Source of the DNA: Dyadobacter endophyticus
Lineage (GTDB): Bacteria; Bacteroidota; Bacteroidia; Cytophagales; Spirosomataceae
NCBI RefSeq assembly: GCF_014641595.1
Contig: NZ_BMIA01000002.1
Span: 1,612,001-1,676,000, forward strand
DNA length: 64,000 nucleotides
Direction of reading: 5' to 3'
In this document: piece by piece, positions 25,539 through 34,225 of the stretch
How the letters are laid out: the number at the start of each line of letters is the position of its first letter
Position numbering within the stretch: the stretch's first letter is position 1
Translations under genes and position numbers: made by a program
Notes under the pieces: generated by a model
The model's input: the letters and a program-made list of their open reading frames with translations, nothing else
Database searches by the model: none
What the model was told of the DNA's origin: nothing

Positions 25539-26648
25539 TTATGATTTGCTTGCTTCCAGCAACTTAATAAACTCGTCGAACAAGTAACGTGAATCGTGCG
25601 GACCTGGCGATGCTTCCGGGTGGTACTGCACCGAGAATGCCGGGTAATCCTTTCTGCGGATACCTTCGATCGTCTTATCGTTCAGGTTAATGTGCGTAAC
25701 CTCGATGTCAGGGTGGCTTTCGATCTCGTCAGGTTTCACGGCGAAACCATGGTTTTGCGAAGTGATCTCGCAAAGACCTGTGATCAGGTTTTTCACCGGA
25801 TGGTTCAACCCGCGGTGGCCGTGGTGCATTTTGTAAGTATTGATTCCGCTCGAAAGCGCCAGCAACTGGTGGCCTAGACAGATACCAAAAAGCGGCTTAG
25901 CCGTTTCTACCATTTGGGTTACGTTTTCAACCGCATATGCCATTGCAGAAGGATCACCGGGGCCGTTCGAGATGAAGAAACCATCCGGATTCCATTGCAA
26001 TACCTCTTCGTAGGATGTTTTTGCAGGGAAAACCTTGCAATAGCAGCCTCTCTGAGTCAGGTTAAGCAGAATGCTTTTCTTGATACCATAATCCATTACA
26101 GCAACGCGGAATTTCGCAGTGGCTTCGTCGCCCATGAAGTATGGCTCCTCGGTTGTCACTTCCGAAGAAAGTTCCAGTCCGTCCATCGAAGGGACTTTCT
26201 TCAATTCTTTCATCAGTTCCACTTCATCGAGGATCTCGGAAGAGATAATGGCGTTCATTACCCCCTTCTCACGTACGTGGCGTACGAGGTGGCGCGTGTC
26301 CACATTGCTGATGCCGACGATGTTTGCCCTTTCGAAATACTCTTGCAGAGAGAAATCAGCGGTGTCGCGTGAATAGATCTGTGAGAATGTGTTACAAACC
26401 ATCCCGCGGATCTTTACCGAGCCAGATTCCTCCTCGTCTTCCAACTGAACACCGTAGTTACCGATGTGCGAGTTGGTGTTTACGATAATCTGACCGTAAT
26501 AGGAAGGGTCTGTGTAGATCTCCTGATAGCCGGTCATGCCCGTGTTAAAGCAAATCTCGCCACCGGTGGTTCCACTTTTACCCAAAGCGAGTCCTTTGTA
26601 TGCTGTTCCGTCTTCTAGCAACAACAGAGCTTCCTTTTTCTGATTCAT
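25539..26648 (-). CDS. carA: Carbamoyl-phosphate synthase small (glutaminase) subunit
   Basis: 369 residues. Supplies ammonia from glutamine to the large subunit CarB for pyrimidine and arginine synthesis. Class I glutamine amidotransferase triad: Cys in FGICLGHQLLALSSG and His/Glu in YHPEASPGPHDSRYLF. The N-terminal CPSase small-subunit domain begins LLLEDGTAYKGLALGKSG and has FNTGMTGYQEIYTDPSY. carB is not in the window, so the two subunits are unlinked here. Confidence 0.98.
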   Translation of the reverse strand: MNQKKEALLLLEDGTAYKGLALGKSGTTGGEICFNTGMTGYQEIYTDPSYYGQIIVNTNSHIGNYGVQLEDEEESGSVKIRGMVCNTFSQIYSRDTADFSLQEYFERANIVGISNVDTRHLVRHVREKGVMNAIISSEILDEVELMKELKKVPSMDGLELSSEVTTEEPYFMGDEATAKFRVAVMDYGIKKSILLNLTQRGCYCKVFPAKTSYEEVLQWNPDGFFISNGPGDPSAMAYAVENVTQMVETAKPLFGICLGHQLLALSSGINTYKMHHGHRGLNHPVKNLITGLCEITSQNHGFAVKPDEIESHPDIEVTHINLNDKTIEGIRRKDYPAFSVQYHPEASPGPHDSRYLFDEFIKLLEASKS

Positions 26649-26714
26649 ATTATGGTTTAATCTGTTTTCCGGGCTGTTTTACGCCATTTCGAGGCTGCCG
26701 GTTCAATTTTGGTG

Positions 26715-26722
26715 CAAAAATA
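26715..26722 (-). promoter_or_regulatory. -7 element (TAnnTTTG) of the carA promoter
   Basis: Minus-strand TATTTTTG, 66 bases before the carA start and just after the rplQ terminator. No clear -33 element is seen. Confidence 0.45.
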
Positions 26723-26739
26723 CGAATTTTCACTCATAA

Positions 26740-26771
26740 AAAAGGGTTAAACGAAACCGTTCAACCCTTTT
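26740..26771 (-). terminator. Terminator at the end of the ribosomal protein cluster (after rplQ)
   Basis: 13-bp stem (26740-26752 with 26759-26771) with one G-U pair on the minus-strand RNA, followed by a T run. It lies 27 bases after the rplQ stop. Confidence 0.85.
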
Positions 26772-26798
26772 CCTATATTTCAATTTCCGATCTCCAAA

Positions 26799-27350
26799 CT
26801 ATTCCTTTTCAGTTTCGCCTGGTGTTTCCTCTGTTTTCGGAGCTTCTTCTTCAGCCGGAGCCTCAGTTTCCGCTACGATCGGATGATCTTCTTTTTTAAC
26901 AGGAGCAGCTTCAACAGCCCCTTCTTTCTTACCACCTCTTCTACTGCGACGAGTCTTAGCAGGTTTGTCGGCATTGGCAAGCAACAGTGCATCGTTGAAA
27001 TCAACCAGCTCGATCAGCGCAGTTTCAGCCGCGTCACCCAAACGGTTACCCAATTTGATGATACGAGTGTAACCACCCGGGCGAGATGCGATTTTGTCTG
27101 AAACGATTCCGAAAAGCTCTTTTGTCGATTCTTTGTCGTTCAGGTAAGAGAATGCTATCCTTCTGTTGTGGGTAGTATCTTCTTTCGCACGAGTCAGCAG
27201 GGGCTCAACGAACTTACGAAGTTCTTTTGCCTTAGCCAGGGTTGTTTCAATTCTTTTGTGAAGGATCAAAGAGGAAGCCATGTTTGAAAGCATCGCCTTG
27301 CGGTGTGATGCGGTTCTTCCTAAGTGATTGTCCTTTTTACCGTGTCTCAT
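26799..27350 (-). CDS. rplQ: 50S ribosomal protein L17 with acidic C-terminal tail
   Basis: 183 residues against about 120-130 in Escherichia coli. The core (1-120) has MRHGKKDNHLGRTASHRKAM and the LTRAKEDTTHNRRIAFSYL region. From about residue 130 a Lys/Arg stretch is followed by a Glu/Pro/Ala-rich tail. L17 lies near the peptide exit tunnel. Longer L17 tails are usual in Bacteroidota. Last gene of the cluster, downstream of rpoA. Confidence 0.97.
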   Translation of the reverse strand: MRHGKKDNHLGRTASHRKAMLSNMASSLILHKRIETTLAKAKELRKFVEPLLTRAKEDTTHNRRIAFSYLNDKESTKELFGIVSDKIASRPGGYTRIIKLGNRLGDAAETALIELVDFNDALLLANADKPAKTRRSRRGGKKEGAVEAAPVKKEDHPIVAETEAPAEEEAPKTEETPGETEKE

Positions 27351-27422
27351 TGTTTTGTTGTTTAGTTGCTTCGAGCGGCGCGGTTAGCGCGCTACAGAAT
27401 ACATACTTATGATGGAATTTAA

Positions 27423-28412
27423 TTAATCCTCGTCCAGACGGTACTTCGACACGTCCATTCCAAATGTGAGCTGTTTGTCGGCTACTAATTGCTCCAACTC
27501 GGTGAGTGATTTCTTACCGAAGTTCCGGAATTTCATCATATCAGAAATTTCCAGTCTTACCAGGTCACCCAAAGTTTTCACGTCCGCAGATTTCAGACAG
27601 TTGTAAGCGCGTACGGACAGATCCAGTTCAGACAATGAAGTCTTCAACAGTTTTCTCATACGTAGCATTTCCTCATCAACCTGATTGTCCTCCTCAGCTT
27701 TCTGCTTCTCAAACGTCATCGTTTGGTCAGAGAACAGCATGAAGTGTTGGATCAGAATATTGGCAGCACCTTTCAATGCATCTTCCGGGTGGATTGAACC
27801 ATCGGTTTGGATGTCGATCAAAAGACGTTCGTAGTCGGTACGCTGTTCAACACGCGTGTTTTCAACGCTGTATTTCACATTTTTGATAGGCGTATAAATC
27901 GAGTCTACCGCGATGTAGCCGAACGGAAGCTCATTGGCCCGTGGTTCGTCTGCCGGCACGTAGCCTCTACCTTTATCCAGGAGAAGTTCCATTTCGAACT
28001 CCTTCTGATCATCTATATGGCAAATGACCTGGTCCGGATTCAGAACCTCAAATGCGCTTGTAAACTTGCCAATGTCGCCGGCAGTGATGACGGAAACATT
28101 TTTGAGGTTTACTACGATCCTACTCTCACTCAGGTCAGAAACTTTTTTAAAACGAACCATTTTAAGGTTCAGGATGATTTCCGTAACATCCTCAACTATA
28201 CCTTCGATAGAAGAAAATTCGTGAAGCACGCCTGGGAACTTCACACTCGTGATGGCATAGCCTTCCAAAGATGAAAGGAGAATTCTACGCAACGCATTAC
28301 CAATGGTTACGCCGTATCCTTTCTCTAAAGGCTTAAACTCAAACAACCCGTGAAAGTCGTCTGCTTTCTCCATGACGACCTTATCAGGCATTTGGAAAGC
28401 TAATATTGACAT
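27423..28412 (-). CDS. rpoA: DNA-directed RNA polymerase alpha subunit
   Basis: 329 residues. The N-terminal dimerisation domain contains FEPLEKGYGVTIGNALRRIL and LLSSLEGYAITSVKFPGV. The C-terminal domain (about 245-325) has the helix-hairpin-helix segment LGDLVRLEISDMMKFRNFGK used for contacts with DNA and activators. Between rpsD and rplQ as in most bacteria, but a terminator-like hairpin precedes it. Confidence 0.98.
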   Translation of the reverse strand: MSILAFQMPDKVVMEKADDFHGLFEFKPLEKGYGVTIGNALRRILLSSLEGYAITSVKFPGVLHEFSSIEGIVEDVTEIILNLKMVRFKKVSDLSESRIVVNLKNVSVITAGDIGKFTSAFEVLNPDQVICHIDDQKEFEMELLLDKGRGYVPADEPRANELPFGYIAVDSIYTPIKNVKYSVENTRVEQRTDYERLLIDIQTDGSIHPEDALKGAANILIQHFMLFSDQTMTFEKQKAEEDNQVDEEMLRMRKLLKTSLSELDLSVRAYNCLKSADVKTLGDLVRLEISDMMKFRNFGKKSLTELEQLVADKQLTFGMDVSKYRLDED

Positions 28413-28496
28413 AGTCCTTGCTCCTTTTATAGTAGTAAATGATAGTTGATCACGCTACCTTACCTTTGCGATCGCAAAAATTGCGCTGTTGCCAGC

Positions 28497-28530
28497 AAAA
28501 AAAGCACTACCCCGAATATTCGGGGAGTGC
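28497..28530 (-). terminator. Terminator-like hairpin between rpsD and rpoA
   Basis: GCACT.CCCCGAA with TTCGGGGAGTGC (28504-28530) has a bulged base and a 3-base loop. On the minus strand it is followed at once by seven T residues (28497-28503), the layout of an intrinsic terminator or attenuator. Confidence 0.8.
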
Positions 28531-28547
28531 ATGTAATATGAAGATTA

Positions 28548-29153
28548 TTATTTAGAATACAACTCAACGATCAGCTGTTCGTTGATGTTTTCTGGGATTG
28601 ACTCGCGGTCGGGGAATGTAACAAACTTGCCAGACAATTGCTGACCGTCCCACTCCAACCAGTTGAAACCTTTTGCGCTATGTCCTGCAAGGCTATCTGT
28701 AACAGCTTCGAGAGATTTAGACTTCTCACGAACAGTTACAACCTGTCCTGGGCGCAATGAGTAAGAGGGGATGTTTACGATCTCTCCGTCAACAAGGATA
28801 TGCTTGTGCGAAACGAGCTGACGAGCAGCGCGGCGAGTTGGAGCAATACCCAAACGGTAAACTGTATTATCCAGACGAGCTTCACAATATCTCAAAAGGT
28901 TTTCACCTGTAAGACCTGCTTTAACAGAAGCTTTCTCAAACAAGCTACGGAATTGTCTTTCAAGAATACCGTAGATGAATTTCACCTTTTGTTTCTCAGC
29001 CAATTGCAGAGCGTACTCTGACTTCTTCGACCGACGACCCTTTCCGTGCATTCCGGCAGGGTAATTTTTCTTTGCAAGCGCTTTGCTTGGACCCATGATG
29101 GGTTCTCCGTAACGTCTTGCGATTTTGGTTTTGGGACCTGTGTAACGTGCCAT
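28548..29153 (-). CDS. rpsD: 30S ribosomal protein S4
   Basis: 201 residues, a primary 16S rRNA-binding protein. It starts MARYTGPKTKIARRYGEPI. The S4 RNA-binding domain (about 95-160) contains ARLDNTVYRLGIAPTRRAAR and VSHKHILVDGEIVNIPSY. No zinc-binding cysteines are present in the N-terminal part. In many bacteria S4 represses this operon through its mRNA. Confidence 0.98.
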   Translation of the reverse strand: MARYTGPKTKIARRYGEPIMGPSKALAKKNYPAGMHGKGRRSKKSEYALQLAEKQKVKFIYGILERQFRSLFEKASVKAGLTGENLLRYCEARLDNTVYRLGIAPTRRAARQLVSHKHILVDGEIVNIPSYSLRPGQVVTVREKSKSLEAVTDSLAGHSAKGFNWLEWDGQQLSGKFVTFPDRESIPENINEQLIVELYSK

Positions 29154-29241
29154 TAAAACTTTTTGTTAACTAAAATTGAAAAAAACCATTCTGTAACCCC
29201 AGTGTCCAAATTACGAATGGGTACCTATTCGGTACTTACTA

Positions 29242-29637
29242 CTATACTCTACGACGTTTTGGAGGACGGCATCCGTTGTGCGGAAGCGGAGTGATATCAC
29301 GGATAGTGGTCACTTCGATACCTGCATTCTGGATGGTACGGATCGCAGACTCACGGCCTGATCCTGGTCCTTTCACGAAAACCTCAGCTTTACGCATTCC
29401 GAGGTCGAATGCCACTTGCGCAGCGCTCTGTGCAGCAGTTTGTGCTGCGTATGGAGTGTTCTTCTTAGAACCACGGAATCCCATTTTACCCGCAGAACCC
29501 CAAGAAATAACTTGTCCGTTGCTGTTTGTAATTGAGATGATGATATTATTGAAAGAAGCTTTGATGTGTACCTGACCAACAGGTTCCACAACAACCACTC
29601 TCTTCTTAGCTTTATCTTTTCTTTTATTCTGTGCCAT
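29242..29637 (-). CDS. rpsK: 30S ribosomal protein S11
   Basis: 131 residues. Platform protein of the small subunit. Family signature VFVKGPGSGRESAIRTIQNA and the C-terminal RDITPLPHNGCRPPKRRRV. N-terminus Lys/Arg-rich. Follows rpsM by 42 bases. Confidence 0.98.
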   Translation of the reverse strand: MAQNKRKDKAKKRVVVVEPVGQVHIKASFNNIIISITNSNGQVISWGSAGKMGFRGSKKNTPYAAQTAAQSAAQVAFDLGMRKAEVFVKGPGSGRESAIRTIQNAGIEVTTIRDITPLPHNGCRPPKRRRV

Positions 29638-29679
29638 TGCTGTTGGAATAAGTTGTGGATCGCTCCACCGCTCACTTTA

Positions 29680-30057
29680 TTATTTAGTAGCCTTTTTCTT
29701 GTTAGCGATTGTTTTGCGTTTACCCTTACGAGTACGTGAGTTGTTTTTCGTTCTCTGACCACGCAAAGGCAATCCCTTACGGTGACGGAGGCCACGATAA
29801 CAAGCAATATCCATAAGACGCTTAATGCTCAACTGTACTTCAGACTTAAGAGCGCCTTCTACTTTAAATTCCCCGGCAATAACTCCACGGATCGCGCCAG
29901 ACTCTTCGTCTGACCAATCGATCACTTTTTTGTTCAAATCAACACCTGCCTTTTCGAGGATTTTCTTAGCCGAGCTACGGCCGATCCCGAAAATATAAGT
30001 CAATGAGATTTCGCCTCTTTTGCGATCTGGAATGTCTACTCCTGCAATACGTGCCAT
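29680..30057 (-). CDS. rpsM: 30S ribosomal protein S13
   Basis: 125 residues. Head protein contacting the P-site tRNA. MARIAGVDIPDRKRGEISLT, then the helix-hairpin-helix segment YIFGIGRSSAKKILEKAG, then YRGLRHRKGLPLRGQRTKNN. The C-terminal tail is Lys/Arg-rich. Confidence 0.98.
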   Translation of the reverse strand: MARIAGVDIPDRKRGEISLTYIFGIGRSSAKKILEKAGVDLNKKVIDWSDEESGAIRGVIAGEFKVEGALKSEVQLSIKRLMDIACYRGLRHRKGLPLRGQRTKNNSRTRKGKRKTIANKKKATK

Positions 30058-30062
30058 AATTA

Positions 30063-30179
30063 TTATCCTTGTCTTTGTTTATACCGTGGGTTTTTCTTGT
30101 TAATCACATACACTTTACCCTTCCGGCGGATAACCTTGCAGTCTTCGCTGCGTTTCTTTACTGATGCTTTGACTTTCAT
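30063..30179 (-). CDS. rpmJ: 50S ribosomal protein L36, zinc-free form
   Basis: 38 residues, a short gene between rpsM and infA. It begins MKVKASVKKRSEDCKVIRRK and ends NPRYKQRQG. Compared with the zinc-binding form, three of the four ligands are replaced (Ser at 11, Asn at 27, Tyr at 33); only Cys14 remains. It is therefore the C-minus type that needs no zinc. It ends 5 bases before the rpsM start. Confidence 0.97.
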   Translation of the reverse strand: MKVKASVKKRSEDCKVIRRKGKVYVINKKNPRYKQRQG

Positions 30180-30218
30180 CTGATTAAACTTAGTGTTAAT
30201 TTAAGGTAATCGATCCCC

Positions 30219-30437
30219 TTACTTGTACCGATATGTAATCCGGGCTTTCGATAGGTCGTAAGGAGACATTTCTAGTTTTACTCTGTCACCCGGCAATATT
30301 TTGATATAGTGCATTCTCATTTTACCGGAGATATGCGCTATAACTTCATGCTTATTCTCTAATACAACACGAAACATTGCGTTTGACAATGCTTCGAGAA
30401 TTACTCCGTCTTGTTCGATTGATGCTTGTTTTGCCAT
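30219..30437 (-). CDS. infA: Translation initiation factor IF-1
   Basis: 72 residues, an S1-like OB fold that occupies the A site during initiation. EQDGVILEALSNAMFRVVLE, then IAHISGKMRMHYIKILPGDR and VKLEMSPYDLSKARITYRYK are diagnostic. Directly downstream of map. Confidence 0.98.
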   Translation of the reverse strand: MAKQASIEQDGVILEALSNAMFRVVLENKHEVIAHISGKMRMHYIKILPGDRVKLEMSPYDLSKARITYRYK

Positions 30438-30449
30438 TCGTAGCGTTTG

Positions 30450-31247
30450 TTACTGTACTTCAACCATAAGGCTGGTGTTGGCCGTCACTTTTTCAATGTA
30501 ATCGAATGTTGTCAGAATCTCTGCCTTTCCTTTCCGCACTACTACGGTGTGTTCGAAATGCGCGGAATACTTTCTGTCATTAGTCCGGATCGTCCAGCCG
30601 TCGCGCTCCTGCACCACTGCTTTCGCTCCTAGGTTGATCATCGGCTCGATCGCTAAAACCATGCCTTCTCTCAACCGTATTCCTTTGCCTCGTTTACCGT
30701 AGTTTGGTACTTCCGGAGCTTCGTGCAGATCTCTGCCCACTCCATGCCCTACCAACTCCCTCACCACTGTATAGCCACGGTCTTCAACATAACTTTGCAC
30801 TGCGTGGCCAATATCACCGATCCGAAGGCCATCTACCGCTTGCTCGATTCCCCTGTACAGGGACTTCTTGGTTGCAGTAAGAAGATTCATCACTTCTTTG
30901 GAAACCTCTCCCACCGGGTAAGTGTACGCGCTGTCGCTATGATAGCCATTCAGCTTGACCCCGCAGTCGATGGAAACGATGTCCCCCTCTTTTAGCACGT
31001 AGCCCCCGGGGATCCCGTGGACTACTACTTCATTAACCGATATACAAAGAGAGGCTGGAAATTTGTTGAATCCCTTGAATGAAGGGATCCCACCGTTATC
31101 TCTGATGTACTCCTCAGCAACCGCATCCAACTTTCCGGTTGTAACACCAGGTTTTACCCAGGTAGCTACTTCCGCGTGTGCCTTGCCGAGCACTTGAGCA
31201 CTAACCTTTATCAGGTTGATTTCCTCTTCTGTTTTAAGATAAATCAT
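30450..31247 (-). CDS. map: Type I methionine aminopeptidase
   Basis: 265 residues. Removes the N-terminal Met of new proteins. Metal ligands are visible in SIDCGVKLNGYHSDSAYTYP (two Asp), GHGVGRDLHEAPEVPNYG (His), LREGMVLAIEPMIN (Glu) and SAHFEHTVVV (Glu). One base separates it from secY. Confidence 0.97.
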   Translation of the reverse strand: MIYLKTEEEINLIKVSAQVLGKAHAEVATWVKPGVTTGKLDAVAEEYIRDNGGIPSFKGFNKFPASLCISVNEVVVHGIPGGYVLKEGDIVSIDCGVKLNGYHSDSAYTYPVGEVSKEVMNLLTATKKSLYRGIEQAVDGLRIGDIGHAVQSYVEDRGYTVVRELVGHGVGRDLHEAPEVPNYGKRGKGIRLREGMVLAIEPMINLGAKAVVQERDGWTIRTNDRKYSAHFEHTVVVRKGKAEILTTFDYIEKVTANTSLMVEVQ

Positions 31248-31248
31248 T

Positions 31249-32562
31249 TCAGATTGCTACGCTCTCGGTCCGTCCTTTTACACGACCCGACTTCATCAAT
31301 CCTTCATAACGACGCATGAGTAGATAGCTTTCCACCTGTTGCAAGGTATCCAGAACCACACCTACCATGATCAGCAACGAAGTTCCTCCGAAGAAGTGAG
31401 CAAAGTCTGTCGAGATTCCCAAAAGACTTGCAAATGCAGGCAATGTTGCAACAACCGCCAGCATCAACGCGCCAGGGAAGGTGATACGGTCGAGCACAGA
31501 GCTGATGTATTCAGATGTTTGCTGACCTGGTTTAACACCGGGGATAAATCCACCTCCTCGTTTCATGTCATCAGCAATCTGCTGAGGGTTCACCGAAATT
31601 GCGGTATAGAAGAACGTAAAAACAATAATCAATACTGCGAACAGGAGGTTGTATTGCCAGGTCGTGTAGTTAGCGAAAATCGTTGCTACGTTGCTGGCGA
31701 AATCACTTTTCTCAGCAAAATAAGATGCGCCCAATGAAGGGATAAACATCAAAGCCTGTGCGAAAATGATAGGCATTACACCTGCTGCATTCAATTTCAA
31801 TGGAAGATATTGACGCTGACCTCCCATTACGCGGTTACCTACCACCTGCTTAGCATACTGGATAGGGATACGACGAACAGCCTGGGTCAACATCACGGCA
31901 CCCATAATTACAAAGTACAGGGCGACAATTTCCAATACAAAAATCAGAATTCCTCCGCTACCTCTTGATACGAACTCTTTGTAGATCGCACCAGGAAAAC
32001 GCGAAACGATACCGATCATGATCAGCATCGAAATACCGTTACCAATACCCTTGTCTGTGATTCTTTCACCGAGCCACATACAGAACATGGTACCCGCTGT
32101 CAATACGAATACCGACGAAATGGTGAACATGCTTCTGGAAACCAGAAGAGCCTCGTCAGGTACAGTAGTATTCAAATAAGCAGTACCTTGAACAAGTGTA
32201 ACAACGATAGTCAGAACCCGGGTAATTTGGTTCAGTTTCTTACGTCCTGATTCCCCCTCCTTCTGCATTTTCTGGAAATATGGCAGCGCCATAGTCAACA
32301 GCTGGATGGCAATGGAAGCAGAAATGTAAGGCATGATACCCAACGCAAAAATGGACGCTTTGCTAAAAGCGCCACCTAAGAAAGTATCCAGCAACCCCAA
32401 CAATCCCTGAGTGGATACATTCATTTGATCAGGCTCAACACCTGGCAACGCAACGTAAGACCCCAACCGGAAGATCGTTATAAACAAAAGAGTGTTGAGA
32501 ATACGTGTTCTCAACTCCTCAATTGCAAATATGTGTTTTATTGTCTCTAAAAATCGTTTCAT
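31249..32562 (-). CDS. secY: Protein translocase subunit SecY
   Basis: 437 residues with ten predicted membrane helices, the channel of the Sec translocon. Conserved segments: LGSYVALPGVEPDQ in the first helix region, ALGIMPYISASIAIQLL, the cytoplasmic loop with VMGGQRQYLPLKLNAAGVMP, and the C-terminal LLMRRYEGLMKSGRVKGR. Between rplO and map, its usual place. Confidence 0.98.
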   Translation of the reverse strand: MKRFLETIKHIFAIEELRTRILNTLLFITIFRLGSYVALPGVEPDQMNVSTQGLLGLLDTFLGGAFSKASIFALGIMPYISASIAIQLLTMALPYFQKMQKEGESGRKKLNQITRVLTIVVTLVQGTAYLNTTVPDEALLVSRSMFTISSVFVLTAGTMFCMWLGERITDKGIGNGISMLIMIGIVSRFPGAIYKEFVSRGSGGILIFVLEIVALYFVIMGAVMLTQAVRRIPIQYAKQVVGNRVMGGQRQYLPLKLNAAGVMPIIFAQALMFIPSLGASYFAEKSDFASNVATIFANYTTWQYNLLFAVLIIVFTFFYTAISVNPQQIADDMKRGGGFIPGVKPGQQTSEYISSVLDRITFPGALMLAVVATLPAFASLLGISTDFAHFFGGTSLLIMVGVVLDTLQQVESYLLMRRYEGLMKSGRVKGRTESVAI

Positions 32563-32622
32563 CTTCTGGGCTTACAACGCTCTGTTCAAAGTAAACAAAT
32601 TCTGTCGGGTATCGCAGCTAAA

Positions 32623-33069
32623 TTACAATTTAACTGCTTTGCCACCTGCCTTCTCGATCGACTCGATAGCCGATGCGGAAAACCCATGAGCCTGAACTTC
32701 AACAGCAGAAGAGATTTGGCCACGGTTAAGGATTTTAACCAGGTCATTCTTTGCGCTGAGACCATTTTCACGAATCAGATCCAACGTTACTACCGCAACT
32801 CCGGTTTTTTCAACCAATGCCTGGATTGCGTCCAGGTTCAACGCCTTGTATTCAACGCGATTGATGTTGTTGAAACCGAATTTCGGCAAACGTCTTTGAA
32901 GAGGCATCTGACCACCTTCGAAGCCCAGCTTGCGGCTGTAACCTGAACGCGACTGCGCTCCTTTGTGTCCACGTGCAGCAGTGCCCCCTTTTCCTGAGCC
33001 CTGACCACGTCCAACCCGCTTTCCTACCTTAACGGAACCAGCAGCCGGTTTTAATGAACTTAAATTCAT
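32623..33069 (-). CDS. rplO: 50S ribosomal protein L15
   Basis: 148 residues. Gly/Arg/Lys-rich N-terminus (RVGRGQGSGKGGTAARGHKG) with GFEGGQMPLQRRLPKFGFNN, then the C-terminal globular domain ending ASAIESIEKAGGKAVKL. Between rpmD and secY. Confidence 0.98.
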   Translation of the reverse strand: MNLSSLKPAAGSVKVGKRVGRGQGSGKGGTAARGHKGAQSRSGYSRKLGFEGGQMPLQRRLPKFGFNNINRVEYKALNLDAIQALVEKTGVAVVTLDLIRENGLSAKNDLVKILNRGQISSAVEVQAHGFSASAIESIEKAGGKAVKL

Positions 33070-33081
33070 ACTATTGGAATA

Positions 33082-33261
33082 TTAGATTTCTTCGACTTTA
33101 ACCAAGTGGCTTACCTTGCGGATCATTCCTGCAATGGCATCGCTGTTTTCTTTCTCAACAGACCGGTTCAGTTTACCAAGACCCAACGCTTTAATCGTCA
33201 GTTTTTGTCTTTCAGGACGGTCAATTGTGCTCTTAACTTGTGTAATACGTACTTTTGACAT
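33082..33261 (-). CDS. rpmD: 50S ribosomal protein L30
   Basis: 59 residues, a short gene between rplO and rpsE. It begins MSKVRITQVKSTIDRPERQK, continues with LTIKALGLGKLNRSVEKENS (the L30 ferredoxin-like core) and ends VSHLVKVEEI. Size and position are exactly as expected. Confidence 0.97.
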   Translation of the reverse strand: MSKVRITQVKSTIDRPERQKLTIKALGLGKLNRSVEKENSDAIAGMIRKVSHLVKVEEI

Positions 33262-33294
33262 GATTACTCTCAGATTGAGGATAATCCCGAAGGA

Positions 33295-33810
33295 TTATCC
33301 GTTGAATACTTTTTCCAATTTAACGCTGCGTTGGAAAGCAACCTGATGCGGAGCTCTCATTTTCAAAAGAGCGTCAATTGTAGCCTTGATTACGTTGTGC
33401 GGGTTCGATGAACCTTTGGATTTCGCAAGTACGTCTTTGATACCTGCGCTTTCCAGCACTGCGCGCATCGGGCCACCTGCCAGTACCCCTGTACCAGGAG
33501 CTGCCGGCTTGATCAGAACGAAACCGCCGCTGAACTTACCTTCCATTTCGTGAGGAACGGTATGTTTTAGCATAGGAACTTGGATCAGGTTTTTCTTAGC
33601 ATCGTCAATTCCTTTGGCGATCGCGTCGGTTACCTCATTGGCCTTACCCAATCCGTAACCTACTACTCCGTTTCCGTCTCCTACAACCACAATGGCAGAG
33701 AAGCTGAAACGACGACCACCTTTTACTACTTTTGCTACCCGGTTGATCGCTACAACGCGCTCTTTCAGGTCTGATTCGTTAACCTTTGAAGGTCTTGTAT
33801 TTGTAGACAT
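33295..33810 (-). CDS. rpsE: 30S ribosomal protein S5
   Basis: 171 residues. Fidelity protein of the small subunit. Double-stranded-RNA-binding N-domain (LKERVVAINRVAKVVKGGRR, FSFSAIVVVGDGNGVVGYGL) and C-domain (TGVLAGGPMRAVLESAGIKD, VLAKSKGSSNPHNVIKAT). Confidence 0.98.
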   Translation of the reverse strand: MSTNTRPSKVNESDLKERVVAINRVAKVVKGGRRFSFSAIVVVGDGNGVVGYGLGKANEVTDAIAKGIDDAKKNLIQVPMLKHTVPHEMEGKFSGGFVLIKPAAPGTGVLAGGPMRAVLESAGIKDVLAKSKGSSNPHNVIKATIDALLKMRAPHQVAFQRSVKLEKVFNG

Positions 33811-33824
33811 AGTCTTTGTTATAC

Positions 33825-34178
33825 TTAGAATTTCAGGCCACCCTCACGAGCTCCGTCGGCCAATGCTTTTACCTTACCATGGTACAAATATCCATTACGG
33901 TCAAAAACTACTGCCTGGATACCTGCTTCCTGCGCCTTCTCTGCGATCTTCTTACCTACCTGGGCAGCAACTTCAACATTTGTGTTTTCTTTTCTGCCTC
34001 CCAAATCTACCGATGATGCACTTGCAAGGGTGATCCCTTTGATGTCATCGATAATCTGCGCATATATACTTGTGTTTGAACGGAAGACTGAGAGTCTAGG
34101 GCGTTCTGCACTTCCCTTCACCCGTTTACGGATGTGAAGTTTAAGGCGTGTTCTTCTATCTGCTTTTGCGTTAGCCAT
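33825..34178 (-). CDS. rplR: 50S ribosomal protein L18
   Basis: 117 residues, binds 5S rRNA. Basic N-terminus RRTRLKLHIRKRVKGSAERP, then RLSVFRSNTSIYAQIIDDI and VVFDRNGYLYHGKVKALADG near the C-terminus. Confidence 0.98.
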   Translation of the reverse strand: MANAKADRRTRLKLHIRKRVKGSAERPRLSVFRSNTSIYAQIIDDIKGITLASASSVDLGGRKENTNVEVAAQVGKKIAEKAQEAGIQAVVFDRNGYLYHGKVKALADGAREGGLKF

Positions 34179-34225
34179 CTTAAATCTTATCTTACTTGTT
34201 TATAACATTGATCGGTGGCTACGCA

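Noticed and set aside
29373..29807. 144-codon frame overlapping rpsK and rpsM on the same strand
   Set aside because: It covers parts of two certain ribosomal genes in another frame and has no domain of its own.
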